Source: DAIDKA01 sp049792815 (GTDB lineage Bacteria; Pseudomonadota; Gammaproteobacteria; Steroidobacterales; Steroidobacteraceae). Taken from it: a stretch of DNA of 64,000 nt. Location: assembly GCA_049792815.1 (NCBI GenBank), contig JBARBG010000081.1:1-64000 (forward strand). Direction: 5' to 3'. The stretch's first letter is position 1, and the number at the start of each line of letters is the position of its first letter. Shown in pieces: positions 1-7,717 of this stretch. The notes below the pieces were generated by a model. It saw nothing but the letters and a program-made list of their open reading frames with translations, did no database searches and was not told where the DNA came from. Both the position numbers and the translations under genes were made by a program.

Positions 1-1
1 G

Positions 2-1096
2 GGGACCGCGGTGTTCAGGCAACGCAACAAGATCAACGCCATCCAGGGCATCGACCTGCGCACCGCGGCACTCGCCGACACCTTCCACGACATCAGCGCC
101 GCACCGCTTGCCCAGTTGCAGGCCTACTCGGCGCGCAGCGACGCCCTGGCCGCGCAGGCTGACCATGCCAGCGGCGTGGCCCTGAAGGGCCTGCGTGATC
201 AGTTCGATACCCTGGCGTGGCTGTTCAAGCAGACCTCCGACATCATGCTGCCGCTGGGCAAGGAGCAGGTGCTGCTGAAGCAGTACCGGCGCAACCTCGC
301 CAGTTGGCAACTTTCCGCCGCGAAGCAGTATCACGAGGCACTGGCGGCACTGGGCATCCGCCTCGGCATTGTCGCCGGCACACTGGCGGTGTTACTCGCA
401 CTGGGTGATGTGTGGCGGCGCGCGGTGATCCGCTACGTACACGATCTGCACCGCCGCTATCAGTTGCTGTTGGTGCGCACGATCGTGGTGTGGACGATTG
501 CCCTCGCGGTGATCTGCCTCTCCGCGGTCACCGAGGTCAGCACTTTCGCGACTTTCGCCGGACTGCTCACCGCCGGCCTTGCGGTCGCGATGCAAAGTGT
601 CCTGGTGTCGGTGGTCGGCTATTTCTTTCTCATCGGCAAGTATGGCCTGCGGGTCGGTGATCGCATCCAGATCGGGGCGGTCGTGGGCGAGGTGCTGGAT
701 ATCGGCCTGGTCAGGCTGCACCTTCGGGAACTGAATCCGCAAGGCCCCCTGGGCACGACCGGCCGGGTAGTGGCCTTTGCCAACTCGGTCGCATTCCAGG
801 CCGCCGGTGGCCTCTTCAAGCAGGTCCCGGAGTCCGAGGTCAGCTGGCATGAAACCACCCTGCCGCTGCCGGGTGCCAGCGACTATGCCGCGCTGAAGGC
901 GAAATTGCTCCACGAGATCGGTGCTGCGGTCGGCGAGCACCGCGCCGAGAATGCGCCACAGGTGCAGCTGCACCTGGCCAATGGCCATATGGAGGCGCTG
1001 ATCCGCTATCCGGTCAGCTTCACGCAGGCGGCGCAGATCGATGAGCGCGTCGCGCTGGCGGTACTGGGCGTCATCGCCCAATACCCGGCACCTTAA
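2..1096 (+). CDS. MscS-family mechanosensitive channel, 5' truncated by the window edge
   Basis: This is the C-terminal part of a small-conductance mechanosensitive channel protein of the inner membrane, which releases solutes under hypo-osmotic stress. The reading frame is already open at base 2, so the true start lies outside the window; GTG at 11 is only the first visible start-type codon. The visible part has a soluble helical stretch, then hydrophobic segments near residues 115-130, 150-172 and 180-212 (from GTG 11). The last is the pore-type helix rich in Ala/Gly, followed by the Lys-Tyr-Gly-Leu-Arg-Val-Gly-Asp beta-domain entry typical of MscS. The C-terminal alpha/beta domain ends at a TAA. 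It converges on the quinoprotein gene with a 20-base gap. Family call is firm; physiological role is inferred. Confidence 0.85.
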   Translation, partial: GTAVFRQRNKINAIQGIDLRTAALADTFHDISAAPLAQLQAYSARSDALAAQADHASGVALKGLRDQFDTLAWLFKQTSDIMLPLGKEQVLLKQYRRNLASWQLSAAKQYHEALAALGIRLGIVAGTLAVLLALGDVWRRAVIRYVHDLHRRYQLLLVRTIVVWTIALAVICLSAVTEVSTFATFAGLLTAGLAVAMQSVLVSVVGYFFLIGKYGLRVGDRIQIGAVVGEVLDIGLVRLHLRELNPQGPLGTTGRVVAFANSVAFQAAGGLFKQVPESEVSWHETTLPLPGASDYAALKAKLLHEIGAAVGEHRAENAPQVQLHLANGHMEALIRYPVSFTQAAQIDERVALAVLGVIAQYPAP

Positions 1097-1116
1097 TTGT
1101 CAGCGTGTCCGGTTTC

Positions 1117-3276
1117 CTACGGCGGCGGCGGACGTCCCCCGGGTCCGCCCACGCCGGCCCCTGGGCCGCCCGCCTTGATGGCATTGGCGCGCGAGATCAA
1201 ATACTCGCGTATGGCTACCGTGTCTTCGGGCTTCAGGTCCTTGGCGAAGTTGCCCATGCCCTTGTCAGCCCGGCCGCCCAGCAACACCACCTGATCGAAG
1301 CCTTCCTGGGTCCATAGCAGCGGCGTCACGGTCAGGTTCGGGAAGCTGCTGCGCCCCTGTAAGCCATTGGCGCCATGGCACACCGAGCAGAACTGCGTGT
1401 ACGCCACGCCACCATGGGCGATGACATCGGCCGTCGCGGTCGACGGCGGCGGGTTCAGCGGCGGAGGCGTGTAGGGCGCCGGCTCCGGCAGTACCGCCTT
1501 GCCATCGAGCGCGAATACGAGCATGCGCGCATTGGTGGGCGCGAAGTAGCCGCCTTGGCCTGCGCCACCAACGCTGGCGGCAATGTATTGCACGCCATCG
1601 ACTGTGTAGCTGATTGGCGCGGCGAAGATGGCCGTCTTGGCGTCGAAGCTCCACAGCTTGGTGCCGTTCTTCGCATCGTAGGCGTTCAGGGTCTTGCCGC
1701 CACCATTGCCCATGAACACAAGGTTACCGGCGGTAGCGAGCACGCCGCTGGTGGGGCGGCCATTGGCAAATGCCTCGGTCTGCCACACGATCTTGCGGGT
1801 GATCGGATCCCACGCTTCGAGCTTGCCCTTCACGCCGCTGCGCGCATAGGGCTGCAGTTTGGAGGGATCGACACGTGCGCCCATGGTGATGCCAAGACTG
1901 AACTTTCCCGGCGCCTGCACGCTGCCGGGCGGCGGGCCCGACATGGTGAAATAGGCTTCCCAGGCCGGAATGTAGACCAGGCCGGTATCCGGACTGTAGG
2001 CATTCGGGTGCCAGCTGTGGCCGCCCTGCACACCCGGTGCGAGGTCCCACGCCGCGTGCCCATAGCGCGCACCCTCGGCGACCTGCGGACGACCGGTCTT
2101 CATGTCCACGCCGGTCGCCCAGTTCACTTCGGTGAACGCATCGGCGCTCAGCAGCTTGCCGGTCCTGGCCTCGATAACATAGAAAAAGCCATTCTTCGAC
2201 GGCTGCATGATGACGTGCTGCTTCGCGCCGTTGATGACCAGATCGGCCGTCATCATCGGACTGACCGCATCGTAGTCCCACGAGTCGCCCGGGGTTTCCT
2301 GGTAGTGCCAGACATACTCACCGGTGTCGGGCCTTACCGCGACGATCGAGGCCGTATACAGGTCATCATCGAGCGTGGGCTCGCGGGTGTTTGCATTCCA
2401 AGGCGAGGCATTGCCGGTGCCGAAGTAGAGCAGGTCGGTCACCGGGTCGTACACGGCGGCATCCCACACCGTGCCGCCGCCACCGGCGATTTTCCACCAC
2501 TCACCGCTCCAGGTTTTCGACGCCTTCTCCAGCGCCTTGTTCTCGAAGCCTTTGGCAGGATCCCCGGGCACGGTCCAGAAGCGCCAGACTTCCTTGCCGG
2601 TGTCGGCGTCGAAGGCCGCGATCCAGCCGCGCACGCCGAACTCACCGCCGGAGGCGCCGATGAATACCTTGCCCTTCGCCACGCGCGGCGCCATGGTGAT
2701 GGCGTACTGCTTGGCCATCTCCCCGAGCCCGAGACTGTCGGGCACGGTATCGGTGGACCAGACTTCCTTGCCGGTCTTCGCATCAATCGCGACCAGGCGG
2801 GCATCGAGCGTGCCCATGATGATCTTGCCGTTCCAGGCGGCGATGCCACGGTTCACGAGGCCCACGTTGTAGCGCAGTCGCTCGCCGTGAATGCTCGGGT
2901 TATAGGTCCACATGGGCTTGCCGCTCTTGCCATCGAAGGCCTGGACCACGTTGCGCGACGTGGAAACATAAATGACGCCGTCGATGAACAGCGGCGAGCC
3001 ATGCTGGTCCTGATTGGTCTCGTAGTCCCCATACCACGCCAGGCCCAGCGAGCCGACATTGCCGGCGTTGATCTGCTTGAGTGGGCTGAAGCGCTGCTCG
3101 GAATAGGTGCCCCCGTAGGTCATCCATTGGCCGGGTTCGGAAGCGGCCTTCGCCAGGCGTTTGGCGTTGACGTTGGCGGCGGGCGTTTCAGCCGATGCCG
3201 AGTGGCTCAGTGCACCACAGGCCACGATGGCGGACAGCAGCAGGCTTGTGCCTAACGCGCGGCTATGGATCAGCAT
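1117..3276 (-). CDS. PQQ-dependent quinohaemoprotein dehydrogenase with C-terminal cytochrome c
   Basis: This is a periplasmic quinoprotein alcohol dehydrogenase (type II) of about 719 residues. It should oxidise an alcohol with PQQ and pass electrons to its own haem. ATG at 3276 is preferred over the upstream in-frame ATG at 3357: it follows a G-rich ribosome site and begins a clean signal peptide (hydrophobic core, cleavage near Ser-Ala-Glu). The eight-bladed propeller shows repeated Asp-Thr-Gly-Lys-Glu-Val-Trp blades, a Gly-Thr-Gly-Asn segment and Gly-Asp-Ser-Trp-Asp-Tyr-Asp, which carries the catalytic Asp region. A CSVCH haem site is at about residues 630-634. The C-terminus is a Gly/Pro-rich tail. 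The genes upstream on the same strand (SnoaL pair, exported protein, aldehyde dehydrogenase) suggest alcohol-to-aldehyde-to-acid oxidation. The substrate is not readable from sequence. Confidence 0.92.
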   Translation of the reverse strand: MLIHSRALGTSLLLSAIVACGALSHSASAETPAANVNAKRLAKAASEPGQWMTYGGTYSEQRFSPLKQINAGNVGSLGLAWYGDYETNQDQHGSPLFIDGVIYVSTSRNVVQAFDGKSGKPMWTYNPSIHGERLRYNVGLVNRGIAAWNGKIIMGTLDARLVAIDAKTGKEVWSTDTVPDSLGLGEMAKQYAITMAPRVAKGKVFIGASGGEFGVRGWIAAFDADTGKEVWRFWTVPGDPAKGFENKALEKASKTWSGEWWKIAGGGGTVWDAAVYDPVTDLLYFGTGNASPWNANTREPTLDDDLYTASIVAVRPDTGEYVWHYQETPGDSWDYDAVSPMMTADLVINGAKQHVIMQPSKNGFFYVIEARTGKLLSADAFTEVNWATGVDMKTGRPQVAEGARYGHAAWDLAPGVQGGHSWHPNAYSPDTGLVYIPAWEAYFTMSGPPPGSVQAPGKFSLGITMGARVDPSKLQPYARSGVKGKLEAWDPITRKIVWQTEAFANGRPTSGVLATAGNLVFMGNGGGKTLNAYDAKNGTKLWSFDAKTAIFAAPISYTVDGVQYIAASVGGAGQGGYFAPTNARMLVFALDGKAVLPEPAPYTPPPLNPPPSTATADVIAHGGVAYTQFCSVCHGANGLQGRSSFPNLTVTPLLWTQEGFDQVVLLGGRADKGMGNFAKDLKPEDTVAIREYLISRANAIKAGGPGAGVGGPGGRPPPP

Positions 3277-3443
3277 GAAACCCCCCGACGGTCGATATTG
3301 CGATGTTCTAAGCAGGCGCGGGATTTTAGCCTGAAGTCCGGCGGGCGAGTATGTCATTGATCGACAAATGATATGTTCCTGGGCCTGACGCGCCTGGAAC
3401 GGCGCCGGTGTTGTCTGCGCAACGGTTCGTGACAGCTGCGCCT

Positions 3444-3863
3444 TCAGAACATGGAATTGGAATGCGGCATGCTGTCCGGGATGGGTTGAATGACATCCCA
3501 GTGCTCGACGATCTTGCCGTTTTCCAGCCGGAAGATGTCGACGCCCGCCGCGCCGTTCTGGGTTGGGCCATTGAAGGAGCGCACATGGACAGCGACCATG
3601 TCACCTTCGATGAAGACGCGCTTTATCTCCACCCGGAAGTCCGGATAGCTTTGCTCGAGGCGGGTGAAGAACTCACGAAACCCCTCGGGCCCATCCCTGG
3701 CGCCTGGGTTGTGCTGGATATAGCGGGCGCCCAGATGCCTGAAGGCGGCGGCGTAGTCCCTGCGATTGACTCCGCTCTCGTAGAAGTCGAGCACCACGTC
3801 CCGGTTGCGCAGCTCCTGCTCGGAGTAGGCCGATTCGGGACTGACACAGACATGGCTTGGCAT
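3444..3863 (-). CDS. SnoaL-like (NTF2-fold) protein 1
   Basis: This is a small NTF2-fold protein of the SnoaL/ester-cyclase type, about 139 residues. Such proteins act as cyclases, isomerases or ligand-binding proteins; no function can be assigned. Motifs are an N-terminal helix with Asn-Arg-Asp-Val-Val-Leu-Asp-Phe-Tyr, the Tyr-Ile-Gln-His-Asn-Pro segment, and the hallmark Val-Asp-Ile-Phe-Arg-Leu-Glu-Asn-Gly-Lys-Ile-Val-Glu-His-Trp-Asp strand pair. ATG at 3863 has an AGGAG eight bases upstream and is preferred. An in-frame ATG at 3890 overlaps the preceding stop (TGATG), so translational coupling there is also possible. It is clearly paralogous to the next gene upstream (same C-terminal Asn-Xaa-Met-Phe), suggesting a tandem duplication. 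Confidence 0.85.
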   Translation of the reverse strand: MPSHVCVSPESAYSEQELRNRDVVLDFYESGVNRRDYAAAFRHLGARYIQHNPGARDGPEGFREFFTRLEQSYPDFRVEIKRVFIEGDMVAVHVRSFNGPTQNGAAGVDIFRLENGKIVEHWDVIQPIPDSMPHSNSMF

Positions 3864-3889
3864 GGCGGTTGCTCCTGGCTCCTCGCGCA

Positions 3890-4282
3890 TCAGAACATGG
3901 TATTGCCATTCCGGGCTGACTCTGGAACGTCCTGCAGGACGTCCCAGTGCTCAACCACCTTGCCGTTCTCCAGGCGGAAAATGTCGACGACAGCCTTGGT
4001 GCCCGGACTGTTGGCGCCCCGGTTGTGCATCAGGACGTAGTCGCCGTCGGCGATCATGCGCACGAAATCGACCTTCAGCTTAGGGAAGGCGGTTTTCGCA
4101 ACCTCAATGAACTGCGCCAGCCCCTCCGGTCCGTCGGCGCCGTAGGTGCTGTGCTGCCGGTAATACGGGCCGATATAGGCCCGCGCCGCAGCGAAGTCCT
4201 TCTGGTTGATCGCAAGCTCATAGTACTCGGCGATCAACTGCTTGTTGCGCCGCGCCTGCTGCGCCCGCGATTCCTCGCTCAC
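3890..4282 (-). CDS. SnoaL-like (NTF2-fold) protein 2
   Basis: This is a second NTF2-fold SnoaL-like protein of 130 residues starting at GTG 4282, three bases after the stop of the preceding exported-protein gene, so it is co-transcribed. It shares with its neighbour the N-terminal Asn-Lys-Gln-Leu-Ile-Ala-Glu-Tyr-Tyr helix, the Tyr-Arg-Gln-His-Ser segment and the Val-Asp-Ile-Phe-Arg-Leu-Glu-Asn-Gly-Lys-Val-Val-Glu-His-Trp-Asp hallmark. The two paralogues could form a heterodimer, which is inference. No catalytic residues can be assigned with confidence and no signal peptide is present, so it should be cytoplasmic unlike the flanking exported proteins. Confidence 0.85.
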   Translation of the reverse strand: MSEESRAQQARRNKQLIAEYYELAINQKDFAAARAYIGPYYRQHSTYGADGPEGLAQFIEVAKTAFPKLKVDFVRMIADGDYVLMHNRGANSPGTKAVVDIFRLENGKVVEHWDVLQDVPESARNGNTMF

Positions 4283-4285
4283 CGG

Positions 4286-4645
4286 TTACGCCACTTTCTT
4301 GATGGAATAGTCGAAGGGCATGCCCATGAATTCCGTGTGCAGTTTAATCTCGTTTGCAGCTACCACGCCCGTGTAGTTGAACGTCATGGCAGTGCCCTGC
4401 ATGTCAATCGAGAGGTCGAAGGCGATTTTGTCGCCGGTGATCTTGCCATTCTTGATCATGGTGACACTGCCGTCCGGACCGGTCGTGCTCCCGGTCAGTG
4501 TGGCGCCGTCGGTCTTGAAGACAAAGTTAATGGTGACCGGACCGTTGGGAGAATCAATCGAACCACTCCATTTTCCATCGAGGTCGCCGGCGAAAGCTAC
4601 GGCACTGGCCAGCAGGAAGGCCAAGGCAAGGGCAAGAGTTCTCAT
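4286..4645 (-). CDS. Exported beta-rich protein of unknown function
   Basis: This 119-residue protein has an N-terminal signal peptide (hydrophobic core at residues 3-18, cleavage after Ala-Phe-Ala). The mature part of about 100 residues alternates hydrophobic and polar residues in a lipocalin-like pattern, beginning Gly-Lys-Trp-Ser-Gly and followed by Gly-Ala-Thr-Leu-Thr-Gly-Ser and Lys-Ile-Thr-Gly-Asp-Lys-Ile. That layout is common in small secreted beta-barrel proteins next to oxidoreductases. ATG 4645 is preceded by AGGAGAAAT. It sits between the aldehyde dehydrogenase and the SnoaL pair and is likely in the same transcript. No family-specific function is recognised. Confidence 0.8.
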   Translation of the reverse strand: MRTLALALAFLLASAVAFAGDLDGKWSGSIDSPNGPVTINFVFKTDGATLTGSTTGPDGSVTMIKNGKITGDKIAFDLSIDMQGTAMTFNYTGVVAANEIKLHTEFMGMPFDYSIKKVA

Positions 4646-4684
4646 TCATTTCTCCTTAGGACATGGGCGGAAAGGGGGGGGCGG

Positions 4685-6166
4685 CTAGTGCGCCATCGAG
4701 GCCAGCGCGGCCGCATCGAGATGGGCGATGGAGCGGGTATCCTGGAAGGCACGGATGCCTTCGATGCCCTGCTCGCGGCCAATGCCCGATGACTTCATGC
4801 CGCCAAAGGGCGCGCGCAGATCCAGGCGGGTGGCGCCGTGGTCATTGACCCAGACATAACCGCAGACCATCTGCCCGCCGACGCGGTTGGCGGTCTTCGG
4901 ATCGGCCGTCCAGACCGAGCCGGCCAATCCGGCCCAGCTGTCATTCGCCATCCTGACGGCGTCCTCTTCGGTCTCAAACGGGATGACCGGAATCACCGGA
5001 CCGAACTGCTCTTCGGTCACCACACGCAGCGTGAGCTTCGGATTGACGACGATGGCAGGGCGCACGAAATTGCCGCCCCGCATGTCACCGCCCGGCAGCT
5101 CGCCGAACTCCAGTACCTTCGCGCCCGAATCCTTGGCTTCCCGGATCAGGCTTTCGACAAAGGTCTTCTGCGCCGGAGAATGCAAGGGACCCATGGTCGT
5201 GTCCTTGTCCAGGCCATAGCCGAGCTTGGTCTTCTGTAGCCGCGCTGAGAGTCCCTTGACCACTTCATCGAGCCGCGACTGGTGCACGAACAGGCGCTTG
5301 GCGTTCATGCAGATCTGACCGGTGGTGTCGTAGATCGCGGCAAACATGCGATCCAGGTGTACATCATCGAGGATCGCGTCCTTGAGCACGATGGCCGCAT
5401 CGTTGCCGCCGAGTTCGAGCGTGACGCGGGTGAGACTGTGAGAGGCCAGCTCCATCATCTTCTTGCCGCCATTGACCGAGCCCGTAAAGCACACTTTGGC
5501 GACATCGGGATTGCGGATCAGTGCGCTCATGTTGGCATCGGGGCCCGTGATGACATTAAGTACGCCCGGTGGCAGCTGTTTGGCGATGCGCTCGACAATG
5601 CGCGCTGTCGCCAGCGGCGCCGTCAGCGGCGGTTTTACGATAACGGTGTTGCCGGCCAGCAGCGCATGGGGCATGGCAGCGCCAAGGATGGCGACCGGCC
5701 AGTTGAACGGCACGATGATGGTCACCACGCCCAGCGGCTGGTACGCCACGGTGGTGGTCACCGGGATGGCGCCGTGAATGGGCGGCAGCATCTTCGAGAC
5801 ATTGATCTCATCGGTGTGGCTCAGGGCCAGTTTCCAGCGCAGTTCCAGCACCAGGGAGTCGACCCATGCCTCAAAGCGAACCTTGCCGTTTTCCTGCGAG
5901 AGAATGGCGGCGTCCGCGTCGCGGTTCTCGGCAATGCCCGCGAGCGCCGCCAGCATTTTTTCGGAACGCTGCTGGGGTGAAAGGGCGGCCCAGGCCGGGT
6001 AGGCGGCTTTCGCGGCGGCCACGGCATCACTCACATCCTGCGTGGTGGCGGCGGCGGCATAACCCACTACGACACCGGGTTTGCCGGGATCTGCAATCGC
6101 CATCTTCTCCGCGGTCTGGCGTTCCTTGCCCCCGATATATAAAGGAGTGCTGACTGAATCTGACAT
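4685..6166 (-). CDS. Aldehyde dehydrogenase, coniferyl-aldehyde dehydrogenase-like
   Basis: This is an NAD(P)-dependent aldehyde dehydrogenase of 493 residues, the usual family length, oxidising an aldehyde to the acid in the cytoplasm. The catalytic Cys is at about residue 286 in Gly-Gln-Ile-Cys-Met-Asn-Ala-Lys-Arg. The general-base Glu is in Thr-Leu-Glu-Leu-Gly-Gly-Asn-Asp near residue 250, and the Pro-Phe-Asn-Trp-Pro cofactor segment near 153. The Asn-Asp-Ala after Gly-Gly and the overall pattern resemble coniferyl aldehyde dehydrogenases of lignin-monomer catabolism. Start ATG 6166 has AGAGG eight bases upstream. It is the first gene of a probable unit running down to the SnoaL pair and perhaps the quinoprotein. 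Substrate is inferred from family and context. Confidence 0.9.
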   Translation of the reverse strand: MSDSVSTPLYIGGKERQTAEKMAIADPGKPGVVVGYAAAATTQDVSDAVAAAKAAYPAWAALSPQQRSEKMLAALAGIAENRDADAAILSQENGKVRFEAWVDSLVLELRWKLALSHTDEINVSKMLPPIHGAIPVTTTVAYQPLGVVTIIVPFNWPVAILGAAMPHALLAGNTVIVKPPLTAPLATARIVERIAKQLPPGVLNVITGPDANMSALIRNPDVAKVCFTGSVNGGKKMMELASHSLTRVTLELGGNDAAIVLKDAILDDVHLDRMFAAIYDTTGQICMNAKRLFVHQSRLDEVVKGLSARLQKTKLGYGLDKDTTMGPLHSPAQKTFVESLIREAKDSGAKVLEFGELPGGDMRGGNFVRPAIVVNPKLTLRVVTEEQFGPVIPVIPFETEEDAVRMANDSWAGLAGSVWTADPKTANRVGGQMVCGYVWVNDHGATRLDLRAPFGGMKSSGIGREQGIEGIRAFQDTRSIAHLDAAALASMAH

Positions 6167-6273
6167 GGTGCTACCTCTTTTATGTTGTCCGTCGGTCGGG
6201 TCGCGAATTGTCGCACGTTACTCGCAATTCTGAAGCCTGGGAACGGATTGCCTAAGTCCTAAAGTTCCGCCGC

Positions 6274-6290
6274 ACTTATAGTCCATAAGT
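6274..6290. promoter_or_regulatory. Inverted repeat in the divergent promoter region
   Basis: A perfect 6-bp inverted repeat, ACTTAT-N5-ATAAGT, lies in the 256-bp gap between the aldehyde dehydrogenase (leftward) and the small membrane gene (rightward). It is followed by an AT-rich run unusual for this GC-rich sequence. It could be an operator for a local regulator. No known consensus is recognised. Confidence 0.4.
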
Positions 6291-6422
6291 AACTTATTTA
6301 ATTACAATTATCCCGGAGTCGGGGCGCCAGATCCGGGCTTGGCTATACTGTGCGCAGACCGTGTAGCGCATCGCCGATCCGGGGGCAGATGGGATGTGGC
6401 TTAAGCGGCAGGGAGTGCGACC

Positions 6423-6677
6423 GTGTCAACGAAGCGAATCGCCAAGACGACGGCGGCTATCGCCGGGCTCACCTGTTCACTGTCGGTTCTGGCCGGAGTG
6501 ATTGCCGCGCGGGTCGGTCCGCACGGACTGCGTGGGATTGCGGTGTCGATGCATCTGGCGCGCCAACCGCTCATCGTGAAGGTCGCGGCCGGCATCACCT
6601 CCGTCGCGGTGGTCACTGCGGTAGTGTCGGGCCTGCTGCATTTTTATACCTGGTGGCGCGAACACGAGCAGGATTGA
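6423..6677 (+). CDS. Small membrane protein of unknown function
   Basis: This 84-residue protein starts at GTG 6423, with AGGGAG eight bases upstream. It has two hydrophobic segments, about residues 8-30 and 50-72, then a charged tail ending Trp-Arg-Glu-His-Glu-Gln-Asp. It is probably an inner-membrane protein with two spans. It ends exactly where the convergent beta-barrel protein gene ends (6678). No family is recognised. The start context and hydrophobic pattern support it as real, but it is short. Confidence 0.55.
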   Translation: MSTKRIAKTTAAIAGLTCSLSVLAGVIAARVGPHGLRGIAVSMHLARQPLIVKVAAGITSVAVVTAVVSGLLHFYTWWREHEQD

Positions 6678-7325
6678 TCACGGCACCTCTCCCGGTTTCA
6701 CAGCGACCAGCGGGTTCGGCGTCGGCGGCGCGATCCGCCGCAGGGTATTGGAGTCACGGTGATTGAACGGCGGCGTAGCGCCGCGCAGCGCCAGGTCCGT
6801 GCGCGTCACATAGGTCCAGCTGCCGTCACCATTGAAGGTGATGTCAATGCGGTAGTAGTCAGTGCGAAACGCCTCTTCGAGGAAGGAGGTGGAGCAGATC
6901 CCGAAGCGTGTGTCACCGCGCCGCGCTTCCACCGAAATACGATCGTCGCCAGGCTTTGCCGTGCCGCCCGCCAGCACCACTTGTCCGCGCGGAATGGCGA
7001 TGGTCTGCATGATCAGCCCGGTGGCCGGCTCCCAAAGCCAATAGCCGACCTGATCGTGGAAGGTGATGTCCTCCTCGGGGGTGTTGATATGGATGTGGTA
7101 GCGAAGCCCGTAGAGAAGTTGCGGGCCGTTGGTCTGGCCATCGATCGGGTCCATCCGGATATGTTCGCGGAATACGCGCCGTTCGGGACCTTGCGCCTTG
7201 GGGTTTATGTCCACGCCTTTGTCTGACTGCCACACGCCGGCGAGGCGGCGCAGCGGACCCAGATTGGCGAGAGTGTCCGGCGAAACCTCGGGTTCAGCGA
7301 AGATGTCCTCGGGGATGTTCGGCAT
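6678..7325 (-). CDS. Heme-binding/FABP-like beta-barrel protein
   Basis: This cytoplasmic protein of about 215 residues is of the fatty-acid-binding-protein-like or nitrobindin/THAP4-type barrel class. Early features are Leu-Ala-Gly-Val-Trp-Gln-Ser-Asp, then Gly-Tyr-Trp-Leu-Trp-Glu-Pro-Ala-Thr-Gly-Leu-Ile-Met-Gln-Thr, and late alternating strands with Asn-Gly-Asp-Gly-Ser-Trp-Thr-Tyr. Some members of this class bind haem or small hydrophobic ligands; whether this one does is not shown. It is the last gene of the flavocytochrome operon. ATG 7325 is chosen; an in-frame TTG at 7349 overlapping the cytochrome stop (TTGA) is an alternative. Confidence 0.8.
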   Translation of the reverse strand: MPNIPEDIFAEPEVSPDTLANLGPLRRLAGVWQSDKGVDINPKAQGPERRVFREHIRMDPIDGQTNGPQLLYGLRYHIHINTPEEDITFHDQVGYWLWEPATGLIMQTIAIPRGQVVLAGGTAKPGDDRISVEARRGDTRFGICSTSFLEEAFRTDYYRIDITFNGDGSWTYVTRTDLALRGATPPFNHRDSNTLRRIAPPTPNPLVAVKPGEVP

Positions 7326-7345
7326 GGGTTCACGGTCTTCCAGAC

Positions 7346-7717
7346 TCAACTGCCCGGTGTATTGCGGGCCAGATAGGCGGCGACGGCCGCGAGATCGCTG
7401 TCACTGATCTCGGTCTTGCGGAAGGGCGGCATCACCGACATGCCATGCCGCACCATGAACCTGACATAGGTGGCCGGAAGATCGGTCCACGCGGTGATTA
7501 CACCGGAAGCCCGGCGGCTGTTCGGGTACTTCGTCATCAGGGCATGGGTGCCGGGGTGGATGATCCCCGGATCATGGCAGGGCGCACACCATTTCTCATA
7601 GACCGCCCGCCCGGGCGCATAGCGCGGCGCGAGGGAGTCGGCGCCCAGCGCTAAAGGCGCGGCCCCGACCAGGAGCAGGGCTGCGGCGCAACCGCCGATG
7701 AGTGGGCGCGCGCCCAT
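7346..7717 (-). CDS. Periplasmic mono-haem cytochrome c, likely subunit of the adjacent flavoprotein
   Basis: This 123-residue protein has a signal peptide (cleavage near Ala-Leu-Gly-Ala) and one CAPCH haem site at residues 44-48. A candidate axial Met lies in His-Gly-Met-Ser-Val-Met-Pro-Pro-Phe. Its start overlaps the stop of the flavoprotein gene (TGATG at 7715-7719), the same gene pairing seen for p-cresol methylhydroxylase, where a small cytochrome accepts electrons from the flavin subunit. The role as partner subunit is inferred from size, haem count and coupling. Confidence 0.9.
   Translation of the reverse strand: MGARPLIGGCAAALLLVGAAPLALGADSLAPRYAPGRAVYEKWCAPCHDPGIIHPGTHALMTKYPNSRRASGVITAWTDLPATYVRFMVRHGMSVMPPFRKTEISDSDLAAVAAYLARNTPGS

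Noticed and set aside
1375..3255. Long plus-strand open frame of 626 codons
   Set aside because: It is antisense to the quinoprotein gene, rich in His/Arg and without family motifs; a shadow of high-GC coding DNA.
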